20,920 nt of DNA, taken from a virus. Location: IMG/VR virus record IMGVR_UViG_3300032322_000303, positions 1-20,920 of that record; one strand, given 5' to 3'. Below the pieces are notes generated by a model that did no database searches, was not told the DNA's origin, and was given only the letters and a program-made list of their open reading frames with translations. The position numbers and the translations under genes are program-made. Of this stretch, positions 1 through 5,812 are shown in pieces. The first letter of the stretch is position 1, and every line of letters begins with the position of its first letter.

Positions 1-40
1 AATATATTTTATTTAATTAGGGAAAACACCTATGAATAGA

Positions 41-70
41 TTGCTAAACATGCTTAGATTGCTATACAAT
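41..70 (+). promoter_or_regulatory. Early promoter, copy 1 (sigma70 type, extended -10)
   Basis: A -35-like TTGCTA lies at 41-46, followed by a 16-bp spacer and an extended -10 TGC-TATACA (60-68). The block TTAGATTGCTATACAAT recurs at two other sites in the window (3672-3701 and 4722-4751), each just upstream of a gene. The first 20 bases of the window are AT-rich and could act as an UP element. It should drive the operon that starts at 118. Host sigma70 use is inferred from the consensus match. Confidence 0.8.
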
Positions 71-78
71 CACGACAT

Positions 79-103
79 GCCCTAGCGTTTTGCAAGGGGT
101 CTT
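79..103 (+). promoter_or_regulatory. Hairpin leader, copy 1
   Basis: Between the promoter and the Shine-Dalgarno lies a segment that can fold. CCC (80-82) pairs with GGG, an internal loop follows, then GC (85-86) pairs with GC (92-93) around a U-rich loop. It is followed by GTCTT and then the ribosome site AAGGG (106-110). The same layout recurs at 3711-3735 and 4762-4787. It could be a translational control hairpin, a stabiliser, or a weak attenuator, because the hairpin is followed by U residues. The stem is short, so the structure is suggestive only. Confidence 0.5.
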
Positions 104-117
104 AAAAGGGAAATCAA

Positions 118-339
118 ATGTCACAAACTTTCAAAGCAGATTGCTATTTTCAAGAAGAGCAATACAACCCCCGCATTCGCGCCACTGTTCCACCAGCTTG
201 GGTAATTGAGTTTGACTGCGCTTTGCCTAACACAAATGTGCCTCCTGTGTTTTTTGGTCACTCTCGTAAAGAAGCCATCCAAAACGCAATTGATTGTTTA
301 AAGTCTCGCGGCTTTACTGGTCGTTTAATTCTTAACTAA
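118..339 (+). CDS. Hypothetical early protein, 73 aa
   Basis: First gene of the first early cassette, 7 bases after a clear AAGGG ribosome site and directly downstream of promoter and leader copy 1. The C-terminal half (FFGHSRKEAIQNAIDCLK and on) looks like a short alpha/beta unit of a kind seen in small phage proteins. I see no catalytic motif, signal peptide or membrane segment. Being first after an early promoter suggests early expression, possibly host takeover, but no function can be assigned. Confidence 0.75.
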   Translation: MSQTFKADCYFQEEQYNPRIRATVPPAWVIEFDCALPNTNVPPVFFGHSRKEAIQNAIDCLKSRGFTGRLILN

Positions 340-350
340 TAGGAATAAAA

Positions 351-650
351 ATGGCAACTTTTCAAGAACGCAAACAAGACTTTTGGGAGTGGCATAAAGC
401 CAACCCAAAGGTCTGGGAATACTTCGAGAGGTTTTCTCTCGAGGTGGTCAAGACTGGTCGCAAGAAGGTCAGCCATTGGTTGATCATCAACCGCATCAGG
501 TGGGAGGTTTACCTTGAGACAACAGGTGAGGACTTCAAGATCAGCAACGACTACATAGCCTTCTATGCCCGCCTGTGGCGTGCTCGTCACCCAGAGCACA
601 AAGACCTATTCACCATTAAACGCATGATAGGGGAACCTAGTGAAAACTAA
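351..650 (+). CDS. Conserved phage protein of unknown function, 99 aa
   Basis: Starts 11 bases after the previous stop with a GGAATAAAA ribosome site. The protein is basic and aromatic-rich. It resembles, from memory, a widespread phage family with an N-terminal part ending in a NP-x-V-x-E-x-F motif (here NPKVWEYFERF, about residues 18-28), a central S-H-W-L-I-I-N-R-I-R-W segment, and a C-terminal Y-A-R-L-W...HPEH stretch. The function of that family is not known to me. It lies in the early operon and its end overlaps the next gene by 11 bases. Confidence 0.8.
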   Translation: MATFQERKQDFWEWHKANPKVWEYFERFSLEVVKTGRKKVSHWLIINRIRWEVYLETTGEDFKISNDYIAFYARLWRARHPEHKDLFTIKRMIGEPSEN

Positions 651-837
651 GCGCATCACGATGCCAGTCTCTGAGGAGATTGAGCACATCAGGGATCGCT
701 TGACTTTTGATACTGGAGTCAAGATGACCTACAACCAGACAATCAGTTTCCTAATCCATTTCTACATTACACGAACCTTGCCCTCTGTCACTAATTTTGA
801 ACAACCCAAAACACAATGGAGAACAGTAAAAAAATGA
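640..837 (+). CDS. Small protein, possible ribbon-helix-helix type, 65 aa
   Basis: Start is a GTG inside the previous gene, chosen because AGGGGA sits about 6 bases upstream. The in-frame ATG at 661 has no comparable site. Residues 2-9 (KTKRITMP) could form a beta strand, followed by two predicted helices (about 10-24 and 30-44). That layout matches ribbon-helix-helix DNA-binding proteins, but the match is by pattern only. The C-terminal 20 residues are polar. If it binds DNA, a role in regulating the early promoters would fit; this is inference. Confidence 0.65.
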   Translation: MKTKRITMPVSEEIEHIRDRLTFDTGVKMTYNQTISFLIHFYITRTLPSVTNFEQPKTQWRTVKK

Positions 838-1049
838 CTACTACAGCCATCGAAGACGCACTCAAGAAGTCTTACTCTGACGGGTTTCTCAGCGGCTTAA
901 ACGCAATGCCAAGAAACTTTACGCCACTAACTGACGAAGAGATTCAAGCCGCATTGGGCATTGACGCAAGTAGCTCTAACTGGAACTTGATCAAAGTTCT
1001 TGAATGGGGTAACAAAATCCAAACCGCTTTACTGGAGAAAAATAAATGA
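834..1049 (+). CDS. Hypothetical protein, 71 aa
   Basis: An upstream in-frame ATG exists at 816, but it has no ribosome site. The ATG at 834 forms an ATGA overlap with the preceding stop and has GGAG about 10 bases upstream, so I start here. The protein is mixed helical, with a TPLTDEEIQAALG segment in the middle that resembles phage proteins I cannot name. No enzyme motif is visible. It ends in another ATGA overlap with gene 1046, so translation is probably coupled. Confidence 0.7.
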   Translation: MTTTAIEDALKKSYSDGFLSGLNAMPRNFTPLTDEEIQAALGIDASSSNWNLIKVLEWGNKIQTALLEKNK

Positions 1050-1261
1050 CACAAGATGAAATTATTGCAATGGCAACAAAAGCTGGATTCAAATCATCTG
1101 TTTTTAATCATTCGACATGGATTAAAGAGTTTGAGAAATTTGCCAAGCTGGTAGCACAGCATGAGCGTGAGGCGTGTGCAAAGGTGTGTGATGACCTTTG
1201 GGAAGATGATGGCACTGCATATGACTGTGCTGAAGCCATCAGAACATTGGGGCAAGCATGA
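1046..1261 (+). CDS. Conserved phage EREACAKVC-type protein, 71 aa, first of a tandem pair
   Basis: A small helical protein with the pattern FAKLVAQHEREACAKVC and a C-terminal CAEAIRTLGQA. From memory this pattern is very common in phages of proteobacteria, but its function is unknown. The three cysteines (two in the ACAKVC block, one near the C-terminus) are conserved in the neighbour at 1258 and could be structural or metal-binding. It begins with an ATGA overlap and ends with one. The high similarity to the next gene shows a local duplication. Confidence 0.78.
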   Translation: MTQDEIIAMATKAGFKSSVFNHSTWIKEFEKFAKLVAQHEREACAKVCDDLWEDDGTAYDCAEAIRTLGQA

Positions 1262-1575
1262 CAAGAAATGAAATTGAACACATGTGGAAAGTAGCCAGTA
1301 ACAATCCAAACCACGATACAAATTGGCATGACCCAGTCGTTATAGCCTTTGCCAAACTAGTAGCACAGCACACGCTTTCCAACATTGACCCAAGCAAGTT
1401 TATGTCGTACCAAGAAGTGTTTGAAGCAGGGTGCTTAGCCGAGCGTGAGGCGTGTGCAAAGTTGTGTTTTGAAATGTGGGATAAGTGGATGGATGCTGAT
1501 CCGAGCGAGCGTCACAACTTGCCCCGCGATGCAGAGGATTGTGCTCACGCCATCCGAGCAAGGGGACAAGCATGA
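1258..1575 (+). CDS. Paralogue of gene 1046, 105 aa, with an insert
   Basis: Shares FAKLVAQH, EREACAK and C-terminal AIRARGQA with the protein at 1046. About 22 extra residues lie between FAKLVAQH and EREACAK, and there is a longer linker before the last cysteine. The coding DNA for EREACAK is identical over 21 bases in the two genes (1163-1183 and 1441-1461), so the duplication or a conversion event is recent. Function unknown. Translationally coupled by ATGA on both sides. Confidence 0.78.
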   Translation: MTRNEIEHMWKVASNNPNHDTNWHDPVVIAFAKLVAQHTLSNIDPSKFMSYQEVFEAGCLAEREACAKLCFEMWDKWMDADPSERHNLPRDAEDCAHAIRARGQA

Positions 1576-2201
1576 GCTACATCATTGCATCATTGCCACC
1601 CATGAAGTGTTTTGTAAAACGCGAGTTTTTATACAACGACCAAAAAGGGCATGGCGAGTTGGAGCCAGCAGTCTGGGTAAGTCTTAAAGCCCTGCGTGGT
1701 CAAGTGTTCAGGATTGAGTCCCTGTTGCCTGCATATGGCGCTCTGTACGACAAGCTACCCATCCATGCTTATGTGTGGCATGAAGATGCTGGCAACCTTC
1801 CAATCGACACCCTTCAGTTGTGGGACTGCATGGGCTACCGCTTTACAATCGTAGAAAAGATTGGCTTGCGTAACTTAGGCGTGAAGTTCTTAGGCAAAGA
1901 CAAGGCGTGGCACTTTGGTCGCTACTTGTTTACTGTGGACTTTTGCGCAGATGGCATGGAAGTAGACACAGGCTTTACAGAGCAAGCTGAAGAGCACAAG
2001 AGCTTTAACTTTATTGCGCTCGACAATGGTCAGTTTGCATGCCAGCCAAACAACAGGTGCTTGTGGTACGACCAGAGCTTGATTCCTTCAGAGACAAAGT
2101 TTCCTGACTTCCAAGCCGCACGCAGATTGTGGACAGTAGATGGCACACGCAAGTGGTCAGCAGGAGATGACTGGTTTTACGATATTCAGGAGAGAACATG
2201 A
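1572..2201 (+). CDS. Conserved phage protein of unknown function, 209 aa
   Basis: An open frame extends to 1539, but the ATG at 1572 forms an ATGA overlap with the previous gene and gives the N-terminus MSYIIASLPPMKCFVKREF, so I use it. The sequence (GHGELEPAVWVSLKALRGQ, YGALYDKLPIHAYVW, LQLWDCMGYRFTI, CQPNNRCLWYDQSL) matches a phage family I recognise from marine and freshwater viral contigs. In those relatives too the function is unknown. The protein is full length, soluble and rich in aromatic residues. I see no nucleotide-binding or nuclease motif. Confidence 0.85.
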   Translation: MSYIIASLPPMKCFVKREFLYNDQKGHGELEPAVWVSLKALRGQVFRIESLLPAYGALYDKLPIHAYVWHEDAGNLPIDTLQLWDCMGYRFTIVEKIGLRNLGVKFLGKDKAWHFGRYLFTVDFCADGMEVDTGFTEQAEEHKSFNFIALDNGQFACQPNNRCLWYDQSLIPSETKFPDFQAARRLWTVDGTRKWSAGDDWFYDIQERT

Positions 2202-2353
2202 AAGTCAGAACTAATCGCCACCGCACTTTGGCAATGATGGCACGCAAGAAAAAATACGCATGGATTGTTGCGCCTTATGTCAAACAGGCATTCATAAACT
2301 ATGAGCGCAACCAAAGGATCAAAGCACTTGTAGACAAGGCGTTTCCAGAATGA
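2198..2353 (+). CDS. Small basic protein, 51 aa
   Basis: A short frame with ATGA overlaps on both sides (2198/2201 and 2350/2353), which is strong support that it is translated. AGGAGAGA lies just upstream. The product is very basic: MKVRTNRHRTLAMMARKKK at the N-terminus, then a hydrophobic WIVAPYVKQAF segment and a charged helix. It may bind nucleic acid or a protein partner. No family is recognised. Confidence 0.65.
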   Translation: MKVRTNRHRTLAMMARKKKYAWIVAPYVKQAFINYERNQRIKALVDKAFPE

Positions 2354-2592
2354 GCGATCTATTTGGTTACGAAGAGTTTGACTGGCGTAAGGAGTGGCAG
2401 GACATGCCTGAGTTTTTTCAAGAAGACCTGACACCCTTTCGCGTGCTCAATATCCGATTTAGGAATGAAGAGGATGTGCAAGAGTTTGCGAAGCTGGTGG
2501 AGCAAGTCATCACGCCAAAACAAAAGGCGTTATGGTTCCCGCACGCTGAGTTCCGCAGGGCATCGCACTTGAGGTGGGTAGATGAATCCTAA
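2350..2592 (+). CDS. Small conserved partner of the glycosyltransferase, 80 aa
   Basis: A compact protein starting MSDLFGYEEFDWRKEW with a central RFRNEEDVQEFAKLVEQ and a W-F-P motif near the C-terminus. From memory this small family sits next to TAGT-type glycosyltransferases in many phages, and the 11-base overlap with the gene at 2582 supports a functional pair. No catalytic motif is seen, so a structural or accessory role in base modification is an inference. Confidence 0.75.
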   Translation: MSDLFGYEEFDWRKEWQDMPEFFQEDLTPFRVLNIRFRNEEDVQEFAKLVEQVITPKQKALWFPHAEFRRASHLRWVDES

Positions 2593-3451
2593 GTACCCCA
2601 TCTACATCGTGTCTAAAGGGCGCTGGAAGACGCGCCTGACGAGCAAGGCACTCGACCGTATCAATGTGCCCTACTACATCGTGGTAGAGGCCCATGAGCG
2701 CGAGGAGTACGCCGCTGTCATTGATCCTGCAAAGGTGCTGGTGTTGCCTGAAAAATATTTGAGGGACTATGACACTTGTGATGATGAAGGCGAGGCGCGA
2801 GGAAAAGGCCCCGGGGCCGCTCGCAACTTCTGCTGGGATCACAGCATCCTCTTCGGTCACGCCCGCCACTGGGTCATGGACGACAACATCGCAAGCTTCA
2901 ACAGGCTCAACCGCAACCTCATGGTTAAGGTGACCTCTGGCACTATTTTCAAGGCCGCTGAGGACTTCGTAGACCGCTACACCAATGTCGCCATCTCTGG
3001 CTTTAACTACGACTTCTTTGCCAAGGCCAAAGAGCCTCTACCTGCCTTCGTAATGAACACCCGCATCTACTCCTGCCTGCTCATTGATAACAGCCTCCAA
3101 ATGCGCTGGAGAGGCCGCTACAACGAAGATACTGACCTGTCCATCAGAGCGCTCAAAGCTGGCCTGTGCACCATCCAGTTCAACGCATACCTACAGGAGA
3201 AGGCCACCACCCAGACCATGGCAGGTGGCAACACTGACGAGTTCTACGCTAAGGAGGGAACCCTGCCTAAGTCTCAGATGATCGAGCGCCTGCACCCTGA
3301 TGTGGCTGAGGTCGTCTGGAGGTTTAACCGCTGGCATCACCATGTGGACTACACAGTGTTCAAACACAACGCCCTCATCAAACGTGAAGGCTTAGTTATC
3401 CCTAAAGGCATCAACACATATGGCATGAAACTAATCGAGATTACCAAATGA
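2582..3451 (+). CDS. TET-associated-type glycosyltransferase (TAGT-like), 289 aa
   Basis: Predicted to transfer a sugar to a modified base in DNA, such as hydroxymethylpyrimidine. The N-terminus YPIYIVSKGRWKTRLT is a hallmark of the TAGT family described in computational surveys of phage base modification. V-M-D-D-N (D100, D101, N102) fits the metal-binding DxD-like site of a GT-A fold. Y-N-E-D-T-D-L (180-186) fits the late acidic active-site block. Length is normal. The upstream gene overlaps it and the downstream gene is coupled by ATGA. No TET/JBP oxygenase or nucleotide hydroxymethylase is in this window, so the acceptor base is unknown. Other GT-A sugar transferases are possible but less likely. 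Confidence 0.72.
   Translation: MNPKYPIYIVSKGRWKTRLTSKALDRINVPYYIVVEAHEREEYAAVIDPAKVLVLPEKYLRDYDTCDDEGEARGKGPGAARNFCWDHSILFGHARHWVMDDNIASFNRLNRNLMVKVTSGTIFKAAEDFVDRYTNVAISGFNYDFFAKAKEPLPAFVMNTRIYSCLLIDNSLQMRWRGRYNEDTDLSIRALKAGLCTIQFNAYLQEKATTQTMAGGNTDEFYAKEGTLPKSQMIERLHPDVAEVVWRFNRWHHHVDYTVFKHNALIKREGLVIPKGINTYGMKLIEITK
2807..2818. repeat. CCCCGGGG palindrome inside the glycosyltransferase gene
   Basis: One of six perfect CCCCGGGG octamers in the window. Here it extends to the 12-base palindrome GGCCCCGGGGCC, encoding Gly-Pro-Gly-Ala. See the finding on this motif. Confidence 0.7.
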
Positions 3452-3663
3452 AAATTGCACAAACCCCAACCAATAACTACTCTGTAGATGTCGAGCAGTG
3501 GCAAGACCAGCACGCTGACTTGATCAACGATTTAGAAGCCTACAACGGTAGCAACCAGTTCATTCTGAACATGTATCACGAGCTAACTTACTGGGGGACT
3601 CTCAGTGATAACCAAGTCAAAAAACTGCGAGTTGCATTAAAGCAACATAAGGGAAAGTCCTAA
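3448..3663 (+). CDS. Hypothetical protein, 71 aa
   Basis: Last gene of the first cassette, coupled to the glycosyltransferase by ATGA. The sequence has an acidic, N/Q-rich N-terminal half and a helical end (LSDNQVKKLRVALKQHK). That end could be a small helix-turn-helix-like or protein-binding unit, but I cannot assign a family. The stop is followed directly by promoter copy 2. Confidence 0.7.
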   Translation: MKIAQTPTNNYSVDVEQWQDQHADLINDLEAYNGSNQFILNMYHELTYWGTLSDNQVKKLRVALKQHKGKS

Positions 3664-3671
3664 TAAAAAAG

Positions 3672-3701
3672 TTGTTGCTCGTGTTTAGTTTGCTATACAA
3701 T
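3672..3701 (+). promoter_or_regulatory. Early promoter, copy 2
   Basis: TTGTTG (3672-3677), a 16-bp spacer and an extended -10 TGC-TATACA (3691-3699). The spacer carries the conserved TGTTTAG seen in the other copies. It should drive gene 3752. Confidence 0.78.
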
Positions 3702-3710
3702 GCACCCATG

Positions 3711-3735
3711 CCCCAGCGATTTTGCATAGGGTCTT
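3711..3735 (+). promoter_or_regulatory. Hairpin leader, copy 2
   Basis: CCC (3711-3713) can pair with GGG (3729-3731) and GC (3716-3717) with GC (3724-3725), followed by GTCTTTT. The ribosome site AAAAGGGAAA comes next. An alternative ATGC/GCAT pairing is also possible. The layout matches the leaders at 79 and 4762. Confidence 0.5.
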
Positions 3736-3751
3736 TTAAAAGGGAAACATC

Positions 3752-4372
3752 ATGAAAGCAACTCAAATCCGTGGTACTTGCCAATGCTGTGGTCGTCAGC
3801 AAGCTGTCGTCAATGGCAAGATGTCCAAGCATGGCTACACAGTCAAGATGGGCTGGTTCTCAGGTGTATGCACAGGTCAGCATTATGTTCCTATGCAAGT
3901 GAGCCGCGAAGTTGCAGACAAGATCGTTGCTGAAATCCGCGCAGAAATTCCTCAACTGTTGGCTAAGGCTGACCAAGTCAAAGCAGGCGAGATCAAGCCA
4001 GTGTCCATCATGCGCTCAGTGAGCTTCAAAGAAAAAGTCGAAGTTGCATTTGCTGACGCTACATCAATGGAACAGCGCCACGCTCTGCACGCCATGGAGT
4101 GGAACCTGCGCTTGCGTGCTAAGGCTGGTGAAGACTTCTCCAAAATGCTCGAGGAAACTGCTAACAAAGTCCATGGTACAGCTCTGACAGAAGTCTCCAA
4201 AAAAGAGCCAGCAGAGTTCATCATGCCTCGCGACCAAAAGACAGGCCATGGCATGACATATACATGCACATCAGTCGAAGGCGCTCGGGTGTACTACAAA
4301 GTCCAGAAGGGTGAGACATTCTTCAAGGGCTGGATGGGTTCCCAAGCATGGAGAAAGATGGCTTCGGTTTAA
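3752..4372 (+). CDS. Zinc-ribbon phage protein of unknown function, 206 aa
   Basis: First gene of the second cassette, with its own promoter and leader and a strong AAAAGGGAAA site. The N-terminal 45 residues hold C10-x2-C13, H27, C40 and H44, which fits a small zinc-binding domain. The pattern CxxCGR...SKHGYTV...GWFSGVC is familiar from other phage and plasmid proteins of unknown role. The middle is helical and charged (about 50-150) and the C-terminal 40 residues look beta-rich. It could bind nucleic acid or a host protein; the individual promoter suggests a need for high or early expression. Confidence 0.8.
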   Translation: MKATQIRGTCQCCGRQQAVVNGKMSKHGYTVKMGWFSGVCTGQHYVPMQVSREVADKIVAEIRAEIPQLLAKADQVKAGEIKPVSIMRSVSFKEKVEVAFADATSMEQRHALHAMEWNLRLRAKAGEDFSKMLEETANKVHGTALTEVSKKEPAEFIMPRDQKTGHGMTYTCTSVEGARVYYKVQKGETFFKGWMGSQAWRKMASV

Positions 4373-4386
4373 TAAAAGGGGAAATC

Positions 4387-4704
4387 ATGAAAAAAATTCA
4401 ATATCAATCGTACTGGTTTGACACGGATCACTCAATTGGGGACAGGGGGCAGTTCCCCGGTGGCGAGCGCCGCAGAGTCCAAGTCGATGGCAAAACCGTT
4501 GGCTTCTTGCGTGTCGCCAAAAATGGCTGGGCACAGAGCGACAAGAAGCGCGGAACGCCATCTCAAATCTGGAAGTTTGAGCCAGTCAGCAGTTCCGACT
4601 TGGGCGTTCAGATCGCACGGAAAATGCCCTCCTATACAGAATATTTTGCGGAGGCTAAAAAAATTATTTCATCAGTTGTTACCGAAGTTAGGGTAAGCAC
4701 CTAG
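4387..4704 (+). CDS. Hypothetical protein, 105 aa
   Basis: The frame is open from 4348, but the ATG at 4387 follows the strong site AAAAGGGGAAA and lies after the previous stop, so the shorter start is chosen. The product is basic. Its N-terminal half looks beta-rich (YWFDTDHS, RRRVQVDGKTVGFLRV), and the C-terminal 25 residues could form a helix. No motif or family is recognised. It shares the second cassette with the zinc-ribbon gene. Confidence 0.72.
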   Translation: MKKIQYQSYWFDTDHSIGDRGQFPGGERRRVQVDGKTVGFLRVAKNGWAQSDKKRGTPSQIWKFEPVSSSDLGVQIARKMPSYTEYFAEAKKIISSVVTEVRVST

Positions 4705-4721
4705 AAAATAATTGTAAAAAC

Positions 4722-4751
4722 CTGTTGTAACTGTTTAGATTGCTATACAAT
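4722..4751 (+). promoter_or_regulatory. Early promoter, copy 3
   Basis: CTGTTG (4722-4727), a 16-bp spacer with TGTTTAG, and an extended -10 TGC-TATACA (4741-4749). Sequence and spacing match the copies at 41 and 3672. It should drive the third cassette beginning at 4801. Confidence 0.78.
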
Positions 4752-4761
4752 CACTCCCATG

Positions 4762-4787
4762 CCGTAGCATTTTGCAAGCGGTCTTTT
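4762..4787 (+). promoter_or_regulatory. Hairpin leader, copy 3
   Basis: CCG (4762-4764) can pair with CGG (4779-4781) where the other copies have CCC and GGG, a compensatory change. GC (4767-4768) pairs with GC (4774-4775). The hairpin is followed by TCTTTTT, which gives this copy the look of a weak intrinsic terminator or attenuator ahead of the ribosome site AAGGAAA. Confidence 0.55.
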
Positions 4788-4800
4788 TAAGGAAACTAAG

Positions 4801-5073
4801 ATGGCAAACGCCAAAATCAAAAAACAAAACTTCCGCGCAGGCTTGCTGGTTGTCGCTACTGACAATCCAGAAACACAGGTCTACACCGTCGAGAGCATCG
4901 ATGGCAACCATGTCACCTACACATGGTTTGAGGGCGAGAACCAATGCATCTCTGGCATTGACTACTCCATGCTCATGACTCCTACCATCGAGCAAATTGA
5001 GTACAGCATCAACGCTAACGGTCGTCTGGCAAACGCCCTTGATGTGGCTGATGTGAAATTCATCATCGGCTAA
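4801..5073 (+). CDS. Hypothetical protein, 90 aa
   Basis: First gene of the third cassette. After a basic start (MANAKIKKQNFRAG) the sequence looks like a small beta barrel or SH3-like fold: LLVVATD, VYTVESIDGNHVTYTWF. A helical tail follows. The fold guess is from pattern only. The gene ends 8 bases before a very stable UUCG hairpin, which may set the level of downstream expression. Confidence 0.72.
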   Translation: MANAKIKKQNFRAGLLVVATDNPETQVYTVESIDGNHVTYTWFEGENQCISGIDYSMLMTPTIEQIEYSINANGRLANALDVADVKFIIG

Positions 5074-5080
5074 ACCAACA

Positions 5081-5096
5081 GGGGGCTTCGGCCCCC
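5081..5096 (+). terminator. GGGGGC-TTCG-GCCCCC hairpin without a T-tract
   Basis: A perfect 6-bp GC stem closed by a UUCG tetraloop, placed between genes 4801 and 5110. No U-run follows, so it is a poor intrinsic terminator. It may instead protect upstream mRNA ends, mark a processing site or give partial termination. Confidence 0.5.
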
Positions 5097-5109
5097 ACTA
5101 GGACACATC

Positions 5110-5265
5110 ATGAACAAGTATTTCACCAACAAAGAATTCCGCTCTGGCTTTGATGCCGCCGCTTTTTGCGAGGCATGCGACAAGTCTCAATCTAAAGACT
5201 GGGTTGCTGGCTGGAACTACTATCAAGACAAGATGACTGCAAGCGAATCAGCTTGCTGGTTTTAA
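5110..5265 (+). CDS. Small protein, 51 aa
   Basis: A short frame with the ribosome site AGGAC, followed 9 bases later by the next gene, which carries the same 15-base initiation region. The product has three cysteines (C20, C23, C49), a C-x-x-C pair and several aromatic residues near the end (DWVAGWNYYQDKM, ACWF). The FRSGFDAAAFCEACD stretch is likely helical. Family not recognised; a metal-binding role is only a possibility. Confidence 0.6.
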   Translation: MNKYFTNKEFRSGFDAAAFCEACDKSQSKDWVAGWNYYQDKMTASESACWF

Positions 5266-5274
5266 GGACACATC

Positions 5275-5466
5275 ATGAAAAATTTAAAACCAATCAAAGA
5301 TGCCGCACGAGACTTTCTCATTGAGTATGGCCCTACTCATGCGTTTAGTTATGTTGAAAAAAAGTTTGATGCTTATGTAAAAGCACAAGATGAGCAAATG
5401 GCTGACTACTATTGTTTAGTCTTAGAAAATTTGTATGAACGCGCTAAAGAATGGAGAAAAGCATGA
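5275..5466 (+). CDS. Small helical protein, 63 aa
   Basis: Begins with AAGGAC and a translation-initiation region identical over 15 bases (5265-5279) to that of gene 5110 (5100-5114). The sequence is strongly helical and charged, with no motif I can name. Its stop overlaps the next start as ATGA. Confidence 0.65.
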   Translation: MKNLKPIKDAARDFLIEYGPTHAFSYVEKKFDAYVKAQDEQMADYYCLVLENLYERAKEWRKA

Positions 5467-5621
5467 ACACAAAAGTCTTGTCACATGTGCGCCGCATCTT
5501 TGCTTCATACGATGCGCCCCCAAAAACCATTCGCTCTTACCAGCGTCAGTGGGTTCGCTCAATTCGCCGCTTAGGTGATAACTGGTTAGTTGCTAAACAA
5601 ATCAAAAGGATCGAACAATGA
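5463..5621 (+). CDS. Small basic protein, 52 aa
   Basis: Bounded by ATGA overlaps on both sides (5463/5466 and 5618/5621). The product is arginine-rich (VRRIFASYDAP, RSYQRQWVRSIRRLGDNW) with two likely helices, a composition that suits nucleic-acid binding. No family is recognised. Confidence 0.6.
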   Translation: MNTKVLSHVRRIFASYDAPPKTIRSYQRQWVRSIRRLGDNWLVAKQIKRIEQ

Positions 5622-5812
5622 ACGCCGACAAGATCATCAGCCAAGTCGCTCTGCAAGCCTCCAAGACCTATCAAGACGCAGATGCGCGTGACCGCTTAGC
5701 CTACCAAGTAGGAATGCTTCAAGGCACGATCCGTGACCTTTGCTACCAGTTAGAAATTAACCAAGAACAAGTCAAAGTCCTCAACCTGCAAATTCTGAAA
5801 GCACAAAAATGA
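5618..5812 (+). CDS. Small coiled-coil protein, 64 aa
   Basis: A wholly helical protein. The last 30 residues (GTIRDLCYQLEINQEQVKVL and on) show leucine or hydrophobic positions spaced as in a coiled coil. It sits directly upstream of the ERF gene with an ATGA overlap, so it may be an oligomeric accessory to the recombination module. That role is inferred from position only. Confidence 0.68.
   Translation: MNADKIISQVALQASKTYQDADARDRLAYQVGMLQGTIRDLCYQLEINQEQVKVLNLQILKAQK

Noticed and set aside
1539-1571. Longer start for the 209-residue protein
   Set aside because: It would overlap the preceding gene by 37 bases with no ribosome site; the ATG at 1572 fits the ATGA pattern and the family N-terminus.
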